The notes under the pieces were generated by a model. That model worked only from the letters and a program-made list of their open reading frames with translations. It had not been told where the DNA came from and did not search any database. Positions 24,305 through 33,057 of a stretch of 64,000 bases of DNA are shown piece by piece. The stretch lies in NCBI RefSeq assembly GCF_017168335.1, contig NZ_JABFAU010000006.1, positions 45,238 through 109,237 of the forward strand. The letters run 5' to 3'. The translations under genes and the position numbers were made by a program. Every line of letters starts with the position of its first letter. Position 1 is the first letter of the stretch. This DNA comes from Rhodococcus sp. KRD162. Its GTDB lineage: Bacteria > Actinomycetota > Actinomycetes > Mycobacteriales > Mycobacteriaceae.

Positions 24305-25750
24305 ATGCCCTCGAACACGACGAGTACGGCCGTCCGCCGTGCCACCCTGGCCGTCGTCTGCGTGACGACAGCGATGCTGATGCTCGACATTGCGGTGGTG
24401 AACACCGCCCTACCGTCGATCGCAGCCGACCTGAACTCCGGCGTCAGCGCCCTCAAATGGGTTGTCGACGCCTATACCCTCGCTCTGGCAACAGTGGTTC
24501 TCAGTGCGGGCTCGTGGGCGGACCGCCGCGGACGCAAACGGGTGTTCGTCATCGGCATCGTCACGTTCACAGTCACCTCTCTGCTGTGTGCGCTCGCACC
24601 GAACATCGTGATACTCGACATCGCCCGTGCCGCTCAAGGAGTGGGCGGCGCAATACTTTTCGCGTGCTCGCTCGCACTGCTCGCCGACGTGTTCGAGAAG
24701 GGTCCGGCACGAGCATCGGCACTGGCCGCCTACGGAGCCACGATCGGTGGCGCCTTCGCTGTCGGCCCACTCGTCGGCGGGGTGTTGACCGAGGTGTTCC
24801 ATTGGCGGGCAGTGTTCTTGGTCAACATTCCCATCGGACTGCTGACGCTGGTCGCGACGCTCACGTGGGTACCCGAATCCCGTGATCGACGTCCCCGCGG
24901 GGCCGACCTGCCCGGGCAGCTGTTGGTCTCGATGGGCCTGGCAGGCCTGGTCTACGGACTGCTGCACGGCAACGAGGCCGGCTGGACGGAGCCGATCACC
25001 ATGCTCGCGCTCGGCATCGCCGCAGTCACACTGGCAGCGTTCTGCCTGCACGAACTCAATACACCGGAGCCGATGCTACCGCCGCATCTGCTTGCCAACC
25101 GGGCGTTCGCCGGAGCTCAGGTCGCCGCCTTCGCCATCTCGGCGTCGCTGTTCGCAGTATTCGTCTACACCACCGTCTACCTCCAGAACGTGCAGAATCT
25201 CTCCCCGATCGAGGCGGGTCTGACCTACCTGCCCGCGACGGTGGCGATGTTCGTCGTGGCCGGCATGACGGCCAAGCTCGAAGGGCGGATACCGGTTGCA
25301 CTGTCGTTGACGGTCTCGCTGATACTCGTCTCCGTCGGCCTGCTGATGATGACGGTCGTCGATGTCGACGGCTCTCCGTATGCGTTGATACCCGGATTCG
25401 TGGTCGCGTGCATCGGTGCCGGAGTGTTCAATCCCGTCATGAGCGGCCTCGTTCTGGGTGAGAGCACCGCCCGACACTCCGGCTTGGCCGCCGGTATCAA
25501 CGACGCTTTCCGACAGAGCGGAATTGCCGTCGGAGTCGCTGGACTCGGCGCTTTTCTCCCCGCGGAGTCGCTGCTGCCCGGTGGGTCGCCGACGGAGTTG
25601 GTGCACGGCCTGCACGCCGCCCTGTTCGCCGCCGCCCTGATCGCCGCGGTCGGCGCTCTCGTCTGCGCGACCACTATCCACCCCACCCGGCACAATGCCC
25701 CGGCGTCCGTAGCGGTCTCGAACTCACCAGGGACCGAGGTACCCGCGTGA
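24305..25750 (+). CDS. MFS efflux transporter, DHA2 (14-TMS) family
   Basis: A 481-residue protein from ATG 24305 with AGGAC 8 nt upstream. Fourteen helices. Motif A is GSWADRRGRKRVFV between helices 2 and 3; motif D1-like LDIAVVNTALPSIAADL lies in helix 1 and motif C-like GGAFAVGPLVGGVLTE in helix 5, which marks drug:H+ antiporters. Family members export drugs, dyes or natural products. It is divergent from the PBP gene (93 bp) and 93 bp upstream of a large AfsR-like regulator on the same strand; the regulator and FAD oxidase that follow suggest a shared small-molecule response. Confidence 0.9.
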   Translation: MPSNTTSTAVRRATLAVVCVTTAMLMLDIAVVNTALPSIAADLNSGVSALKWVVDAYTLALATVVLSAGSWADRRGRKRVFVIGIVTFTVTSLLCALAPNIVILDIARAAQGVGGAILFACSLALLADVFEKGPARASALAAYGATIGGAFAVGPLVGGVLTEVFHWRAVFLVNIPIGLLTLVATLTWVPESRDRRPRGADLPGQLLVSMGLAGLVYGLLHGNEAGWTEPITMLALGIAAVTLAAFCLHELNTPEPMLPPHLLANRAFAGAQVAAFAISASLFAVFVYTTVYLQNVQNLSPIEAGLTYLPATVAMFVVAGMTAKLEGRIPVALSLTVSLILVSVGLLMMTVVDVDGSPYALIPGFVVACIGAGVFNPVMSGLVLGESTARHSGLAAGINDAFRQSGIAVGVAGLGAFLPAESLLPGGSPTELVHGLHAALFAAALIAAVGALVCATTIHPTRHNAPASVAVSNSPGTEVPA

Positions 25751-25843
25751 TCGTTCTCGCTGCCGGAATCGACCCGCCGTACTTACACTGACGCCGACAC
25801 ACAGTCACTCGACTCGGAACGGCACGTCGGGAGGGGCTAACAC

Positions 25844-28800
25844 ATGATCTACCGATTGCTCGGCCCGCTGGAGGTGACAGACCCCGACGGCCACCCGCTC
25901 GACCTCGGCCCGCGCAAGCAACGCACTGTGCTCGCCGCCCTGGTGGTCGAGAGCGGGCGGGTCGTATCGACCGATCGATTGATCGACGCCCTGTGGCAGG
26001 ACAACGTCCCGTCCAGTGCCATGGCGAGCCTGCAGGCCTACATCTCGAACCTGCGGCGTGCGCTACGCGTCGACCCTGCCGCGGCATCGGTCATCGTTCG
26101 GCAAGCACCGGGCTACGTGCTCGACATCGACGAGCGCGACATCGACCGCACCGCATTCCTTGCCGATGCCGAAGCAGCGCGCGGACATGTTCAGGCGGCT
26201 CGGTGGGAGCAGGCCCTGGTCATGTCCGAACGCGCCCTGAACCAGGTGCGCGGGCCCTTCCTCGAAGACCTTCGCGACGAGCACTGGGTCGAGGTGGAAG
26301 CAGCGGCTTTCGAGGAAGTGCGCACCGAATGCCGGGAAACCCGAATCACGGCTCTGTTGGCAGCCGGACGTGTGGCACCGGCGTTGGTGGAGGCGGCTGC
26401 GCTGTGCCACGAATATCCGCTGCGAGATCGCACCTGCTGGCTGCGCATGCTCTCGTTGCACCGAGCCGGGCGCTCCACCGAGGCATTGCAGACCTTCCGC
26501 GATCACGCCGCCCGGCTGGACGAGGAACTCGGGTTGGACGTGGGAACCGAACTCGCCTCACTGCACACCGCCATCCTGCGTCACGATCCGGGGCTGGCGG
26601 CATGGCCGCGCCAGCCGGGATGGACGGGCGCGGAACAGCTGTCCATCCCGGACTCGCCTGCCGCTCCGGCCGAGTTCGCCGAGGCAGCACCCGAATCCAC
26701 GCTGATCGGGCGCACCACCGAATCCGAACTGATCGACGCAATGCTCGATCAGGTGCGTGCAGGCGAGAGTCGCTGGCTGGTGTTGACCGGCCCGGCCGGC
26801 ATCGGCAAGACGCGACTGGCCGAGGAGTGTGACCGTCGCACAGCCGCCGGTGCCGGACGTTCGGTGTGGGCGCGATGCCTCGAGGACGAGGGCACCCCGG
26901 CCTGGTGGCCGATTCGGCAACTGTTGCGCCAGTTGGGGGTCGACGCCGACAGCATCCTCGTCCCACCTGCTCAGGTGGAACCGGACGAGGCAAGATTTGC
27001 GGTCTACGAGCGGGTCTCCTCCGCCGTCGAGGCTGCCGTACAGGGGCTGAGATCGGGATCGGAATCTGCGTTGCTGACCCTGATCGTCGACGATGTCCAG
27101 TGGGCCGACACGACCTCCCTGCGATGCCTGATGCACTTGGTCACCGTGGTCCATCGATACCCCGTATGGTTCGTTCTGACGTTGCGCGAGAGCGAGACCG
27201 GCCCCGAGGTACACAGACTGGTCGATGCGGTACTGCACGCGCCGGCCAACCGCCACCTCACGGTCGCTCCCCTGGGACCGGCGGAGGTGGACGCACTGGC
27301 ACGGCGGGTCTCGGGCGAGGCCCTGGAGGCCGAGGAAATTCGCCGTCTCGCCGAGCGCACCGGGGGGAACCCGCTTTTCGTCGCCGAGTACGCGCGCCTA
27401 CCACGAGACGATCGCCAGAGCAGCCAGATACCTTCTGCCGTCCGTTCGGTACTCGGCCGTCGCCTGAACGCGGTGGAACCGGCTGTACTGCACATACTTC
27501 GGGTCGCAGCAGTGATCGGTGACTCCATCGACGTCGGTTTGCTCGCTGCGACTACCGGGATGACCGTCGACACTCTCGCCGACTACCTCGACGACGCCGC
27601 CGACGAACGCATCATCGTGGCCGATCCCACCGGCGGCTGTGTCTTCACCCACGGCCTGATGAGAGAGGCAGTGCTGGAGGCAATTCCAGCACTGCGCAGG
27701 CAACGCATCCATGCCTCGGTGGCCCGGGCCCTGACCGATTCGCACGATGCGGACCGATCCAGCATGCGCGCGCAACATCTGATGGCCGCGCTGCCGATCG
27801 TGGATCCTCGAATCGTTCTCTCGGCCTGCACCGATGCAGCGCGCGAAGCGACCGAACGGTGGAGCTCGGAAACGGCGGCGCGGTGGTGGGAGGGCGCAGT
27901 CCGGGCATTCGATCTCCTTCCGGCCTCGGAGCAGGTCTCGGACGAGCGAGACGACCTACTGGTGGCACGCGTGGAAGCGCTGGCGCGGGCAGGCCGCGGC
28001 CAGACTGTGCTCGATGTCGTCGACGAGTGTCTGCTCGACGCGGTGCGTCAGGGCCGGACGTCGACGGTCGGACGGTTGGCCGCTGCCCTCCTGCGCGCCG
28101 CCGGTGCCTGGCCGTGGGTGTCCTACGGGCGCGACCCCGCACCCCTGCTCGGCAGGCTCGCCGGCATGGAACACTTCGTCGAATCCGACGCACCTGCTCA
28201 CGCGCGAGTGCTGGCGGCCACGGCCGTCGGATTCTGCTATCACCCGGACTCCACGGTGCCCGATGCGCTGAGCCGTCGTGCCCTGGACATCGCGACGGCG
28301 ACAGGGAACTCCGAGGTGCTCGCCGACGCCCTGTTGGGCCGGATCCTGCTGTTCTCAGGTGTGGCGGAGCACAGCGAGGAATCCCTCGGACTGCTCCGAG
28401 AACTGTTCGCGCTCCCTCATCGTCATGCGCCGTTCGACAACGTCATCGCCCATGCCGTGGCGAGCATGACCGAAATGAACCTGGGCGAGGTGGGCAAGGC
28501 CACCGATCATCTGCGACGCGGGATCGCCGGGTGCGACCTACTGAGACTGCCAGTGCTGCGAGTCCAATTACGCTGGATGGAAGCAACATTGGCCGCCTGG
28601 CACGGAGACTTCGACCACAGTCGTCGGCAGCACGAAACGGCACGCCAGATCCACCTGCAGACCGAGCTGTACACCGCCGGCAGCGCCGGGCTGGCATGGA
28701 ACTCGCTGGAGTGGGAGTGCGGCAGTCTCGCGAACACCGAGCCGGGGATCGTCGAGCCGCAGTCGTGGACCATTGCCATCGACGCCGCGAACGGCCGCAG

Positions 28801-29275
28801 AGAGCAAGTGGCACAGTCGATAGCTCGATGGCTGGCCGAGCCCGGGCCGTCGACATGGACAACGCTCGGCCACCGTACCCTCTTGGCGCGCGTTGTCGCC
28901 GATCTCGAGCTGGTCCAGTTCGCCGAGGTTTTCGTGGATCTGCTCGAGCCGTTCACCGACCGCATCGCGACGGTCGGGCATGTCGGCTGCATCGGGTCGG
29001 TCGCAGAGGCATCGGCACGGCTGCATGCGGTGCTCGGTCGCGCCGATCGAGCCGCCGAGTTGCTCGATCGTGCCGAGGCACTGGCAACCCGTACCGGCAG
29101 CCGCCCGACCCTGCTGCGGTGCCGACTGCTTCGAGCGCAGCTGTTGCCACCGTCGACCGCCCGCGCGGATGCAGTGGCCGAGATACTCGCAGAGGCCGAA
29201 CGAAGCGGCATGCGCGGCCTCGCTGATCAGTTCAAGAATTCTCCAAGCGCGATCGGTCATTGTCGTTCTCGTTGA
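25844..29275 (+). CDS. AfsR/SARP-type regulator with BTAD and AAA ATPase domains
   Basis: A 1143-residue protein. An OmpR-like winged helix (~1-92: LGPLEVTDPDGHPLDLGPRKQRTVLAAL) is followed by a bacterial transcriptional activation domain (~97-240; DRTAFLADAEAARGH ... LDEELGLDVGTELASLHTAIL). An AAA-type ATPase comes next, with Walker A GPAGIGKTRLAEE (~314-326) and Walker B TLIVDDVQWAD (~410-420). The last ~600 residues are helical and TPR-like. SARP proteins bind direct repeats and activate antibiotic or catabolic genes; the large forms sense a ligand through the ATPase/TPR part. GGGAGGGG 8 nt before the ATG. It sits between an efflux pump and an FAD oxidase, its likely targets. Confidence 0.9.
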   Translation: MIYRLLGPLEVTDPDGHPLDLGPRKQRTVLAALVVESGRVVSTDRLIDALWQDNVPSSAMASLQAYISNLRRALRVDPAAASVIVRQAPGYVLDIDERDIDRTAFLADAEAARGHVQAARWEQALVMSERALNQVRGPFLEDLRDEHWVEVEAAAFEEVRTECRETRITALLAAGRVAPALVEAAALCHEYPLRDRTCWLRMLSLHRAGRSTEALQTFRDHAARLDEELGLDVGTELASLHTAILRHDPGLAAWPRQPGWTGAEQLSIPDSPAAPAEFAEAAPESTLIGRTTESELIDAMLDQVRAGESRWLVLTGPAGIGKTRLAEECDRRTAAGAGRSVWARCLEDEGTPAWWPIRQLLRQLGVDADSILVPPAQVEPDEARFAVYERVSSAVEAAVQGLRSGSESALLTLIVDDVQWADTTSLRCLMHLVTVVHRYPVWFVLTLRESETGPEVHRLVDAVLHAPANRHLTVAPLGPAEVDALARRVSGEALEAEEIRRLAERTGGNPLFVAEYARLPRDDRQSSQIPSAVRSVLGRRLNAVEPAVLHILRVAAVIGDSIDVGLLAATTGMTVDTLADYLDDAADERIIVADPTGGCVFTHGLMREAVLEAIPALRRQRIHASVARALTDSHDADRSSMRAQHLMAALPIVDPRIVLSACTDAAREATERWSSETAARWWEGAVRAFDLLPASEQVSDERDDLLVARVEALARAGRGQTVLDVVDECLLDAVRQGRTSTVGRLAAALLRAAGAWPWVSYGRDPAPLLGRLAGMEHFVESDAPAHARVLAATAVGFCYHPDSTVPDALSRRALDIATATGNSEVLADALLGRILLFSGVAEHSEESLGLLRELFALPHRHAPFDNVIAHAVASMTEMNLGEVGKATDHLRRGIAGCDLLRLPVLRVQLRWMEATLAAWHGDFDHSRRQHETARQIHLQTELYTAGSAGLAWNSLEWECGSLANTEPGIVEPQSWTIAIDAANGRREQVAQSIARWLAEPGPSTWTTLGHRTLLARVVADLELVQFAEVFVDLLEPFTDRIATVGHVGCIGSVAEASARLHAVLGRADRAAELLDRAEALATRTGSRPTLLRCRLLRAQLLPPSTARADAVAEILAEAERSGMRGLADQFKNSPSAIGHCRSR

Positions 29276-29302
29276 ACCACACGACGAGAAACGGATTCCA
29301 CC

Positions 29303-30709
29303 ATGACTGTTCACTCCTCCACGATCGACGCTGATATCGACTCGCTGCGCGGCGAACTGACGGGCTCGCTCGCGACGGCAGGCGAACCGGGCTACGAACT
29401 CGCGATGCCCTGGAATGTCGCCGTACCCGTGCGACCGCTCGCCGTCGTCGCGGTACGTGACGCGCGCGATGTGGTGAGCACTGTTCGATGTGCCGCACGA
29501 ACCGGGCTACGGGTGGCTGTCGGCCGCACCGGCCACGGCGCAGTCCCGATCGACGACAACGTTCTGTTCGTCCACACCGGACACCTCGACAGCTGCGTCG
29601 TCGACCCCGAAACCCGAACCGCACGGCTCGGCGCAGGCGTGATCTGGCAGGACGTCGTCGACGCCGCAGCACCGCATGGTCTGGCTCCACTGTGCGGATC
29701 GTCCACTGCCGTCGGGGTGGTCGGCTTCCTCACCGGTGCGGGCATCGGCCCCCTGGTGCGCACATTCGGTCTGTCCTCCGATCACGTCCTGGCTTTCGAA
29801 CTGGTTACCGGCGAAGGCGACATCCTGCGCGTCACGGCCGATCAGCACGCCGAACTGTTCTGGGGACTGCGTGGAGGGAAGTCGACTCTCGGCATCGTCA
29901 CCGCGGTAGAGATCGACCTGATGAAGATCTCGCACTTCTACGGGGGTGCACTGTATTTCAGTGGCTCCGATGCTTCCGCCGTCGCCCATGCCTGGCTGGA
30001 TCTGTGCGCTGATCTGCCCGAGCACACGTCCACGTCGATGGCGCTGCTTCAGCTACCGGCACTCCCTCAGGTTCCCCCGCCACTGGCCGGCCGCTTCACC
30101 GTGGCGATCCGGTTCGCCAGTGTCGCAGAACCGGATGCTGCGCAGGCCCTGCTGGCTCCGATGCGAGCCGTCGCCGCTCCCGTCATCGATGCCGTTGGAG
30201 TACTTCCCTATTCGGCCATCGGTGCGGTGCACGCCGATCCGACCGACCCTATGCCGTCGCACGAATTCAGTTGCCTCACCAACCGATTGACCCATGCTGC
30301 CGTCGACTCACTACTCGCGGTGGCAGGTCCCGAGTCCGGCTCACCGCAGACGGTGGTGGAACTCCGCCTGCTCGGCGGCGCTCTCGCTCGCGAGCCACAG
30401 CACCGAAGCGCCTTCTGCCATCGAGATGCCGCGTTCACGCTCTTCACCGTCGGCGTGCCAGGGCACGGGGCGCTCGACGAACACGCGAGAAAGGTCGAGC
30501 AGGCGATGGCCCCGTGGTCGACCGGAGGGGCGCTGCCGAACTTCGCGGCGGGTGTCGAGCCCGAGCGCATTGCGCGGACGTACGACGAGGACACCGTGCA
30601 CTGGCTCAGCGCTCTCGCCGATGAACACGATCCGTCCGGTGTGCTGCGTGTCGGGCCGGTGGTTCGAGGAATCGGTGGCGCACCCGCCGCCCAAAGTGTA
30701 ATCATGTAA
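29303..30709 (+). CDS. FAD-binding oxidoreductase (BBE/6-hydroxynicotine-oxidase-like)
   Basis: A 468-residue protein. An N-terminal PCMH-type FAD domain covers ~35-205: PWNVAVPVRPLAVVAVRDARDV (in part), GRTGHGA with His78 where these flavoproteins link FAD covalently, and VVGFLTGAGIGPLVRTFGLSSDHVL (in part). The second covalent Cys of berberine-bridge enzymes is not at its usual place. A short C-terminal segment (YDEDTVHWLSALADEHDPSGVLRV) corresponds to the BBE domain. It probably oxidises an alcohol, amine or sugar-like small molecule with O2. It starts 28 bp after the AfsR-like gene, so it is in the same transcript. Its stop codon lies inside a palindrome that controls the next gene. Confidence 0.85.
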   Translation: MTVHSSTIDADIDSLRGELTGSLATAGEPGYELAMPWNVAVPVRPLAVVAVRDARDVVSTVRCAARTGLRVAVGRTGHGAVPIDDNVLFVHTGHLDSCVVDPETRTARLGAGVIWQDVVDAAAPHGLAPLCGSSTAVGVVGFLTGAGIGPLVRTFGLSSDHVLAFELVTGEGDILRVTADQHAELFWGLRGGKSTLGIVTAVEIDLMKISHFYGGALYFSGSDASAVAHAWLDLCADLPEHTSTSMALLQLPALPQVPPPLAGRFTVAIRFASVAEPDAAQALLAPMRAVAAPVIDAVGVLPYSAIGAVHADPTDPMPSHEFSCLTNRLTHAAVDSLLAVAGPESGSPQTVVELRLLGGALAREPQHRSAFCHRDAAFTLFTVGVPGHGALDEHARKVEQAMAPWSTGGALPNFAAGVEPERIARTYDEDTVHWLSALADEHDPSGVLRVGPVVRGIGGAPAAQSVIM

Positions 30710-30720
30710 CTACGATTACA
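30697..30720. promoter_or_regulatory. Palindromic operator TGTAATC-N10-GATTACA
   Basis: Perfect 7-bp arms (30697-30703, 30714-30720) spaced by 10 bp, 18 bp before the start of the 181-residue protein gene. It overlaps the stop codon of the FAD oxidase gene and stands out as AT-rich in GC-rich surroundings. Confidence 0.65.
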
Positions 30721-30738
30721 TCCCAGCTAGGAGCACTC

Positions 30739-31284
30739 ATGAAACCCAACGGACGCTCGTTCGGCCGCCCCGGCGGCTGGCAGCACACAGACATCCCTGA
30801 TGCCACCGACGTAGGAGAATGGTTCGGCGGCCGACTTCCCGAAAGCTGGTTCGACGGCGAAGCCTCCGTCGAGGTCGACCGCGAGGAGATCGTCGTCATC
30901 GGCGAACTGCCCACCGAACAGGACAGTTCACCCGCCGCCACCGAGGGCCGCATCGCTCGCTTCCGGGAGACGACCCGCGGTGACCGCATGCAGATCGCTG
31001 CCGAGGCCGAGAAACGCTACGGCCGCAAGGTCGCCTGGGGAGTCCGCAACGATTCCGAGGTCGTCCTGTTCACTCACCTCGCCGTCCCGGTCATGACGCG
31101 GCTGCGTCAGCCCGAGCGCCGCGTTCTCGACACCCTCGTCGACGCAGGCGTCGCTCGATCTCGCGCGGATGCACTCGCCTGGGCAGTCAAGCTGGTCGGC
31201 GAACACACTCAGGAGTGGCTGGACGAGCTACGTGGGGCGATGGAATCGGTCGACGAACTGCGCAAGAAGGGGCCGAAGATCTAA
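30739..31284 (+). CDS. Conserved hypothetical protein, possible ribbon-helix-helix C-terminus
   Basis: A 181-residue protein with no signal or membrane helix. The N-terminal half (GGWQHTDIPDATDVGEWF ... EEIVVIGELP) is of a type I do not recognise. The middle is basic (RFRETTRGDRMQIAAEAEKRYGRK). The C-terminal part, RRVLDTLVDAGVARSRADALAWAV, looks like the helix-turn-helix half of a ribbon-helix-helix protein, followed by an amphipathic helix with charged heptads. Start ATG with TAGGAG 7 nt upstream. The TGTAATC-N10-GATTACA palindrome just upstream suggests autoregulation, which is inference. Confidence 0.8.
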   Translation: MKPNGRSFGRPGGWQHTDIPDATDVGEWFGGRLPESWFDGEASVEVDREEIVVIGELPTEQDSSPAATEGRIARFRETTRGDRMQIAAEAEKRYGRKVAWGVRNDSEVVLFTHLAVPVMTRLRQPERRVLDTLVDAGVARSRADALAWAVKLVGEHTQEWLDELRGAMESVDELRKKGPKI

Positions 31285-31289
31285 TTCGA

Positions 31290-31412
31290 TTGCGCGAACG
31301 TCAGGCTCGGGGTTACCGTTGCCCTTGCCTTGTTGCCCACAGATTCGGAGAGGCCATTGCTCTTCCAAAGGTTCTAGACGCCTGCTGATCGTCCGCATGC
31401 ACACCTTTGGAG
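31290..31412 (+). promoter_or_regulatory. ABC-F gene promoter and attenuator-like leader
   Basis: Candidate promoter TTGCGC (31290-31295), 18-bp spacer, TACCGT (31314-31319), giving a leader of ~90 nt. In it, 31364-31372 pairs perfectly (9 bp) with 31403-31411 and extends by a T-G pair to 31412, which would hide the GGAG ribosome-binding site (31409-31412) of the ABC-F gene. A small ORF (TTG 31357, codons for M-L-F-Q-R-F, stop 31375-31377), preceded by GGAGAGG, runs through the left arm of the stem. Confidence 0.45.
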
Positions 31413-31418
31413 CTCTCG

Positions 31419-33056
31419 ATGCCTCGTCCTTCATCCCTGTCTGTCTCGAACCTGACGTTCACCTGGCCGGGCGGCGATCCCGCCTTCGACGCCCTCTCCG
31501 CCATCTTCCCCAGCGGTACAACAGGTCTCATCGGCTCCAACGGTGCCGGAAAGTCCACTCTGTTGAGGTTGATCGCCGGTGAACTGACACCGCAGCGCGG
31601 CTCGATCTCGACGCCCGGCGTCCTGGGTTACCTGCGTCAGGACGTCACACTCGATCCCCAGCTTCGCGTGGACTCGGTACTGGCCATCGCCGCCACCCGA
31701 GAAGCGTTGCACCGCATCGAATCCGGAACGTCGACCGAGGACGATTTCGCGATCGTCGGAACTGCGTGGGACATCGAAGAACGCGCACTGGCACTGCTGG
31801 ACAAGCTCGGCCTCGGAGCCATCGTCGGCTCGCTCGATGACCTCGACAGACCAGTAGGCACCCTGTCGGGCGGCGAAGCCATGTTGCTCGCTCTCACTGC
31901 ACAGTTGCTGGCCGAACCCGAGGTACTGCTACTCGACGAGCCCACGAACAACCTCGATCAGGTTGCACGAGAACGCTTGTACACGGCCGTCGACGGCTAC
32001 ACAGGCGTGCTTATCGTCTGCACTCACGATCTCGAGCTGCTCGAACGCGTCGACTCCATCGCCGAAGTGCGGGCCGAACGCGGCGGGGTCTCGCGGCTGC
32101 GCATGTTCGGCGGAAACTACCAGCACTACCGTTCGGTCGTCGACGCGGAACAAGACGCAGCGCGGGCAACCGTCCGTGATGCCAAGAACGACGTCCGCAA
32201 GCAGGAACGCGAATTGATCGACACCCGAATCAAACTCGACCGACGTGCGCGCTACGGCAAGAAGATGGAAGAACACAAGCGCGTGCCTCCGATCCTCGCG
32301 GGCCGACGCAAGCGAGCAGCACAGGAATCGGCAGGCAAACTGCACGGAACCCACACCGCCCGACTCGACGACGCCCGATCATCCCTGTCCGCCGCAGAGG
32401 ACCTCCTGCGCGACGACCGCGAGATACGCGTCGACCTTCCCGCAACAAAAGTCCATCCAGGGCAAGAAGTACTCGCCTGCGGGGACGTCCACATCGTCGG
32501 CCCGGAGCGGATCGCTCTGACCGGACCGAACGGCAGCGGCAAGACCACACTGTTGCGCACCCTCGAAGCCGCTGGCGCGACGGTGCCGTGGAAATACCTG
32601 CCGCAGCGACTCGATGTCTTCGACGAATCGCGAACCGTAGCCGACAACGTCGCCGACGTCGCACCGCACGCAACCCCCGAACAGATCCGGGGCCAGCTCG
32701 CCAGATTCCTGTTCCGCGGATCCGACGCCGATGCCGTCGTCGCCACTCTCTCCGGTGGCGAACGACTGCGGGCAGCACTGGCACGAATTCTGCTCGCCGA
32801 GCCTGCTCCGAAACTACTGATGCTCGACGAGCCAACCAACAACCTCGACATCGCCAGCCGACAACACCTCATCGATGCACTCAGAACCTTCGAGGGTGCA
32901 CTGATCGTCGCCAGTCACGATCGCCCATTCCTCGACGCCATCGGTCCCACCCGCACCATCGACCTGAGCCCCACCCCGCCCACACCGCCCGCCGAAGCTG
33001 CCGAAGAAGCGGCCGCCCGTGGGGACTCAATGTTTCGGGGGTCAATGTCACATTGA
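31419..33056 (+). CDS. ABC-F family ATPase (ribosome-protection type candidate)
   Basis: A 545-residue protein from ATG 31419; GGAG lies 6 nt upstream. Two ABC domains without membrane helices. The first has Walker A GSNGAGKSTL, signature TLSGGEAMLLAL and Walker B VLLLDEPTNNLDQ; the second has GPNGSGKTTL, TLSGGERLRAAL and LLMLDEPTNNLDI. Between them is a long charged helical linker (~225-320), the part that enters the ribosome in ARE ABC-F proteins. Known roles: release of ribosome-targeting antibiotics, or translation-factor functions as in EttA. The leader hairpin favours an inducible, antibiotic-linked role. The C-terminal ~25 residues are Pro/Ala/Glu-rich. Confidence 0.92.
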   Translation: MPRPSSLSVSNLTFTWPGGDPAFDALSAIFPSGTTGLIGSNGAGKSTLLRLIAGELTPQRGSISTPGVLGYLRQDVTLDPQLRVDSVLAIAATREALHRIESGTSTEDDFAIVGTAWDIEERALALLDKLGLGAIVGSLDDLDRPVGTLSGGEAMLLALTAQLLAEPEVLLLDEPTNNLDQVARERLYTAVDGYTGVLIVCTHDLELLERVDSIAEVRAERGGVSRLRMFGGNYQHYRSVVDAEQDAARATVRDAKNDVRKQERELIDTRIKLDRRARYGKKMEEHKRVPPILAGRRKRAAQESAGKLHGTHTARLDDARSSLSAAEDLLRDDREIRVDLPATKVHPGQEVLACGDVHIVGPERIALTGPNGSGKTTLLRTLEAAGATVPWKYLPQRLDVFDESRTVADNVADVAPHATPEQIRGQLARFLFRGSDADAVVATLSGGERLRAALARILLAEPAPKLLMLDEPTNNLDIASRQHLIDALRTFEGALIVASHDRPFLDAIGPTRTIDLSPTPPTPPAEAAEEAAARGDSMFRGSMSH

Positions 33057-33057
33057 G
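33026..33057. repeat. Overlapping inverted and direct repeats at ABC-F / hydrolase junction
   Basis: CTCAATGT (33026-33033) pairs with ACATTGAG (33050-33057); a second TCAATG (33042-33047) pairs with CATTGA (33051-33056) across 3 bp. Two direct copies and one inverted copy lie within 32 bp, covering the end of the ABC-F gene. It may be an operator for the hydrolase gene or a hairpin. Confidence 0.4.

Noticed and set aside
25751..25843. Searched for a SARP binding repeat before the AfsR-like gene
   Set aside because: A TACACT box is present, but no pair of heptamer direct repeats at 11-bp phase was found.
29303..30709. Bicovalent FAD attachment (His plus Cys) in the FAD oxidase
   Set aside because: His78 is in place, but Cys131 lies several residues away from the expected Cys position relative to the V-G-V-x-G turn.
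31356..31388. Alternative leader ORF from ATT 31356 (ten codons to TGA)
   Set aside because: It has better spacing from GGAGAGG than the TTG start, but ATT is a very rare initiator; recorded only as a less likely option.
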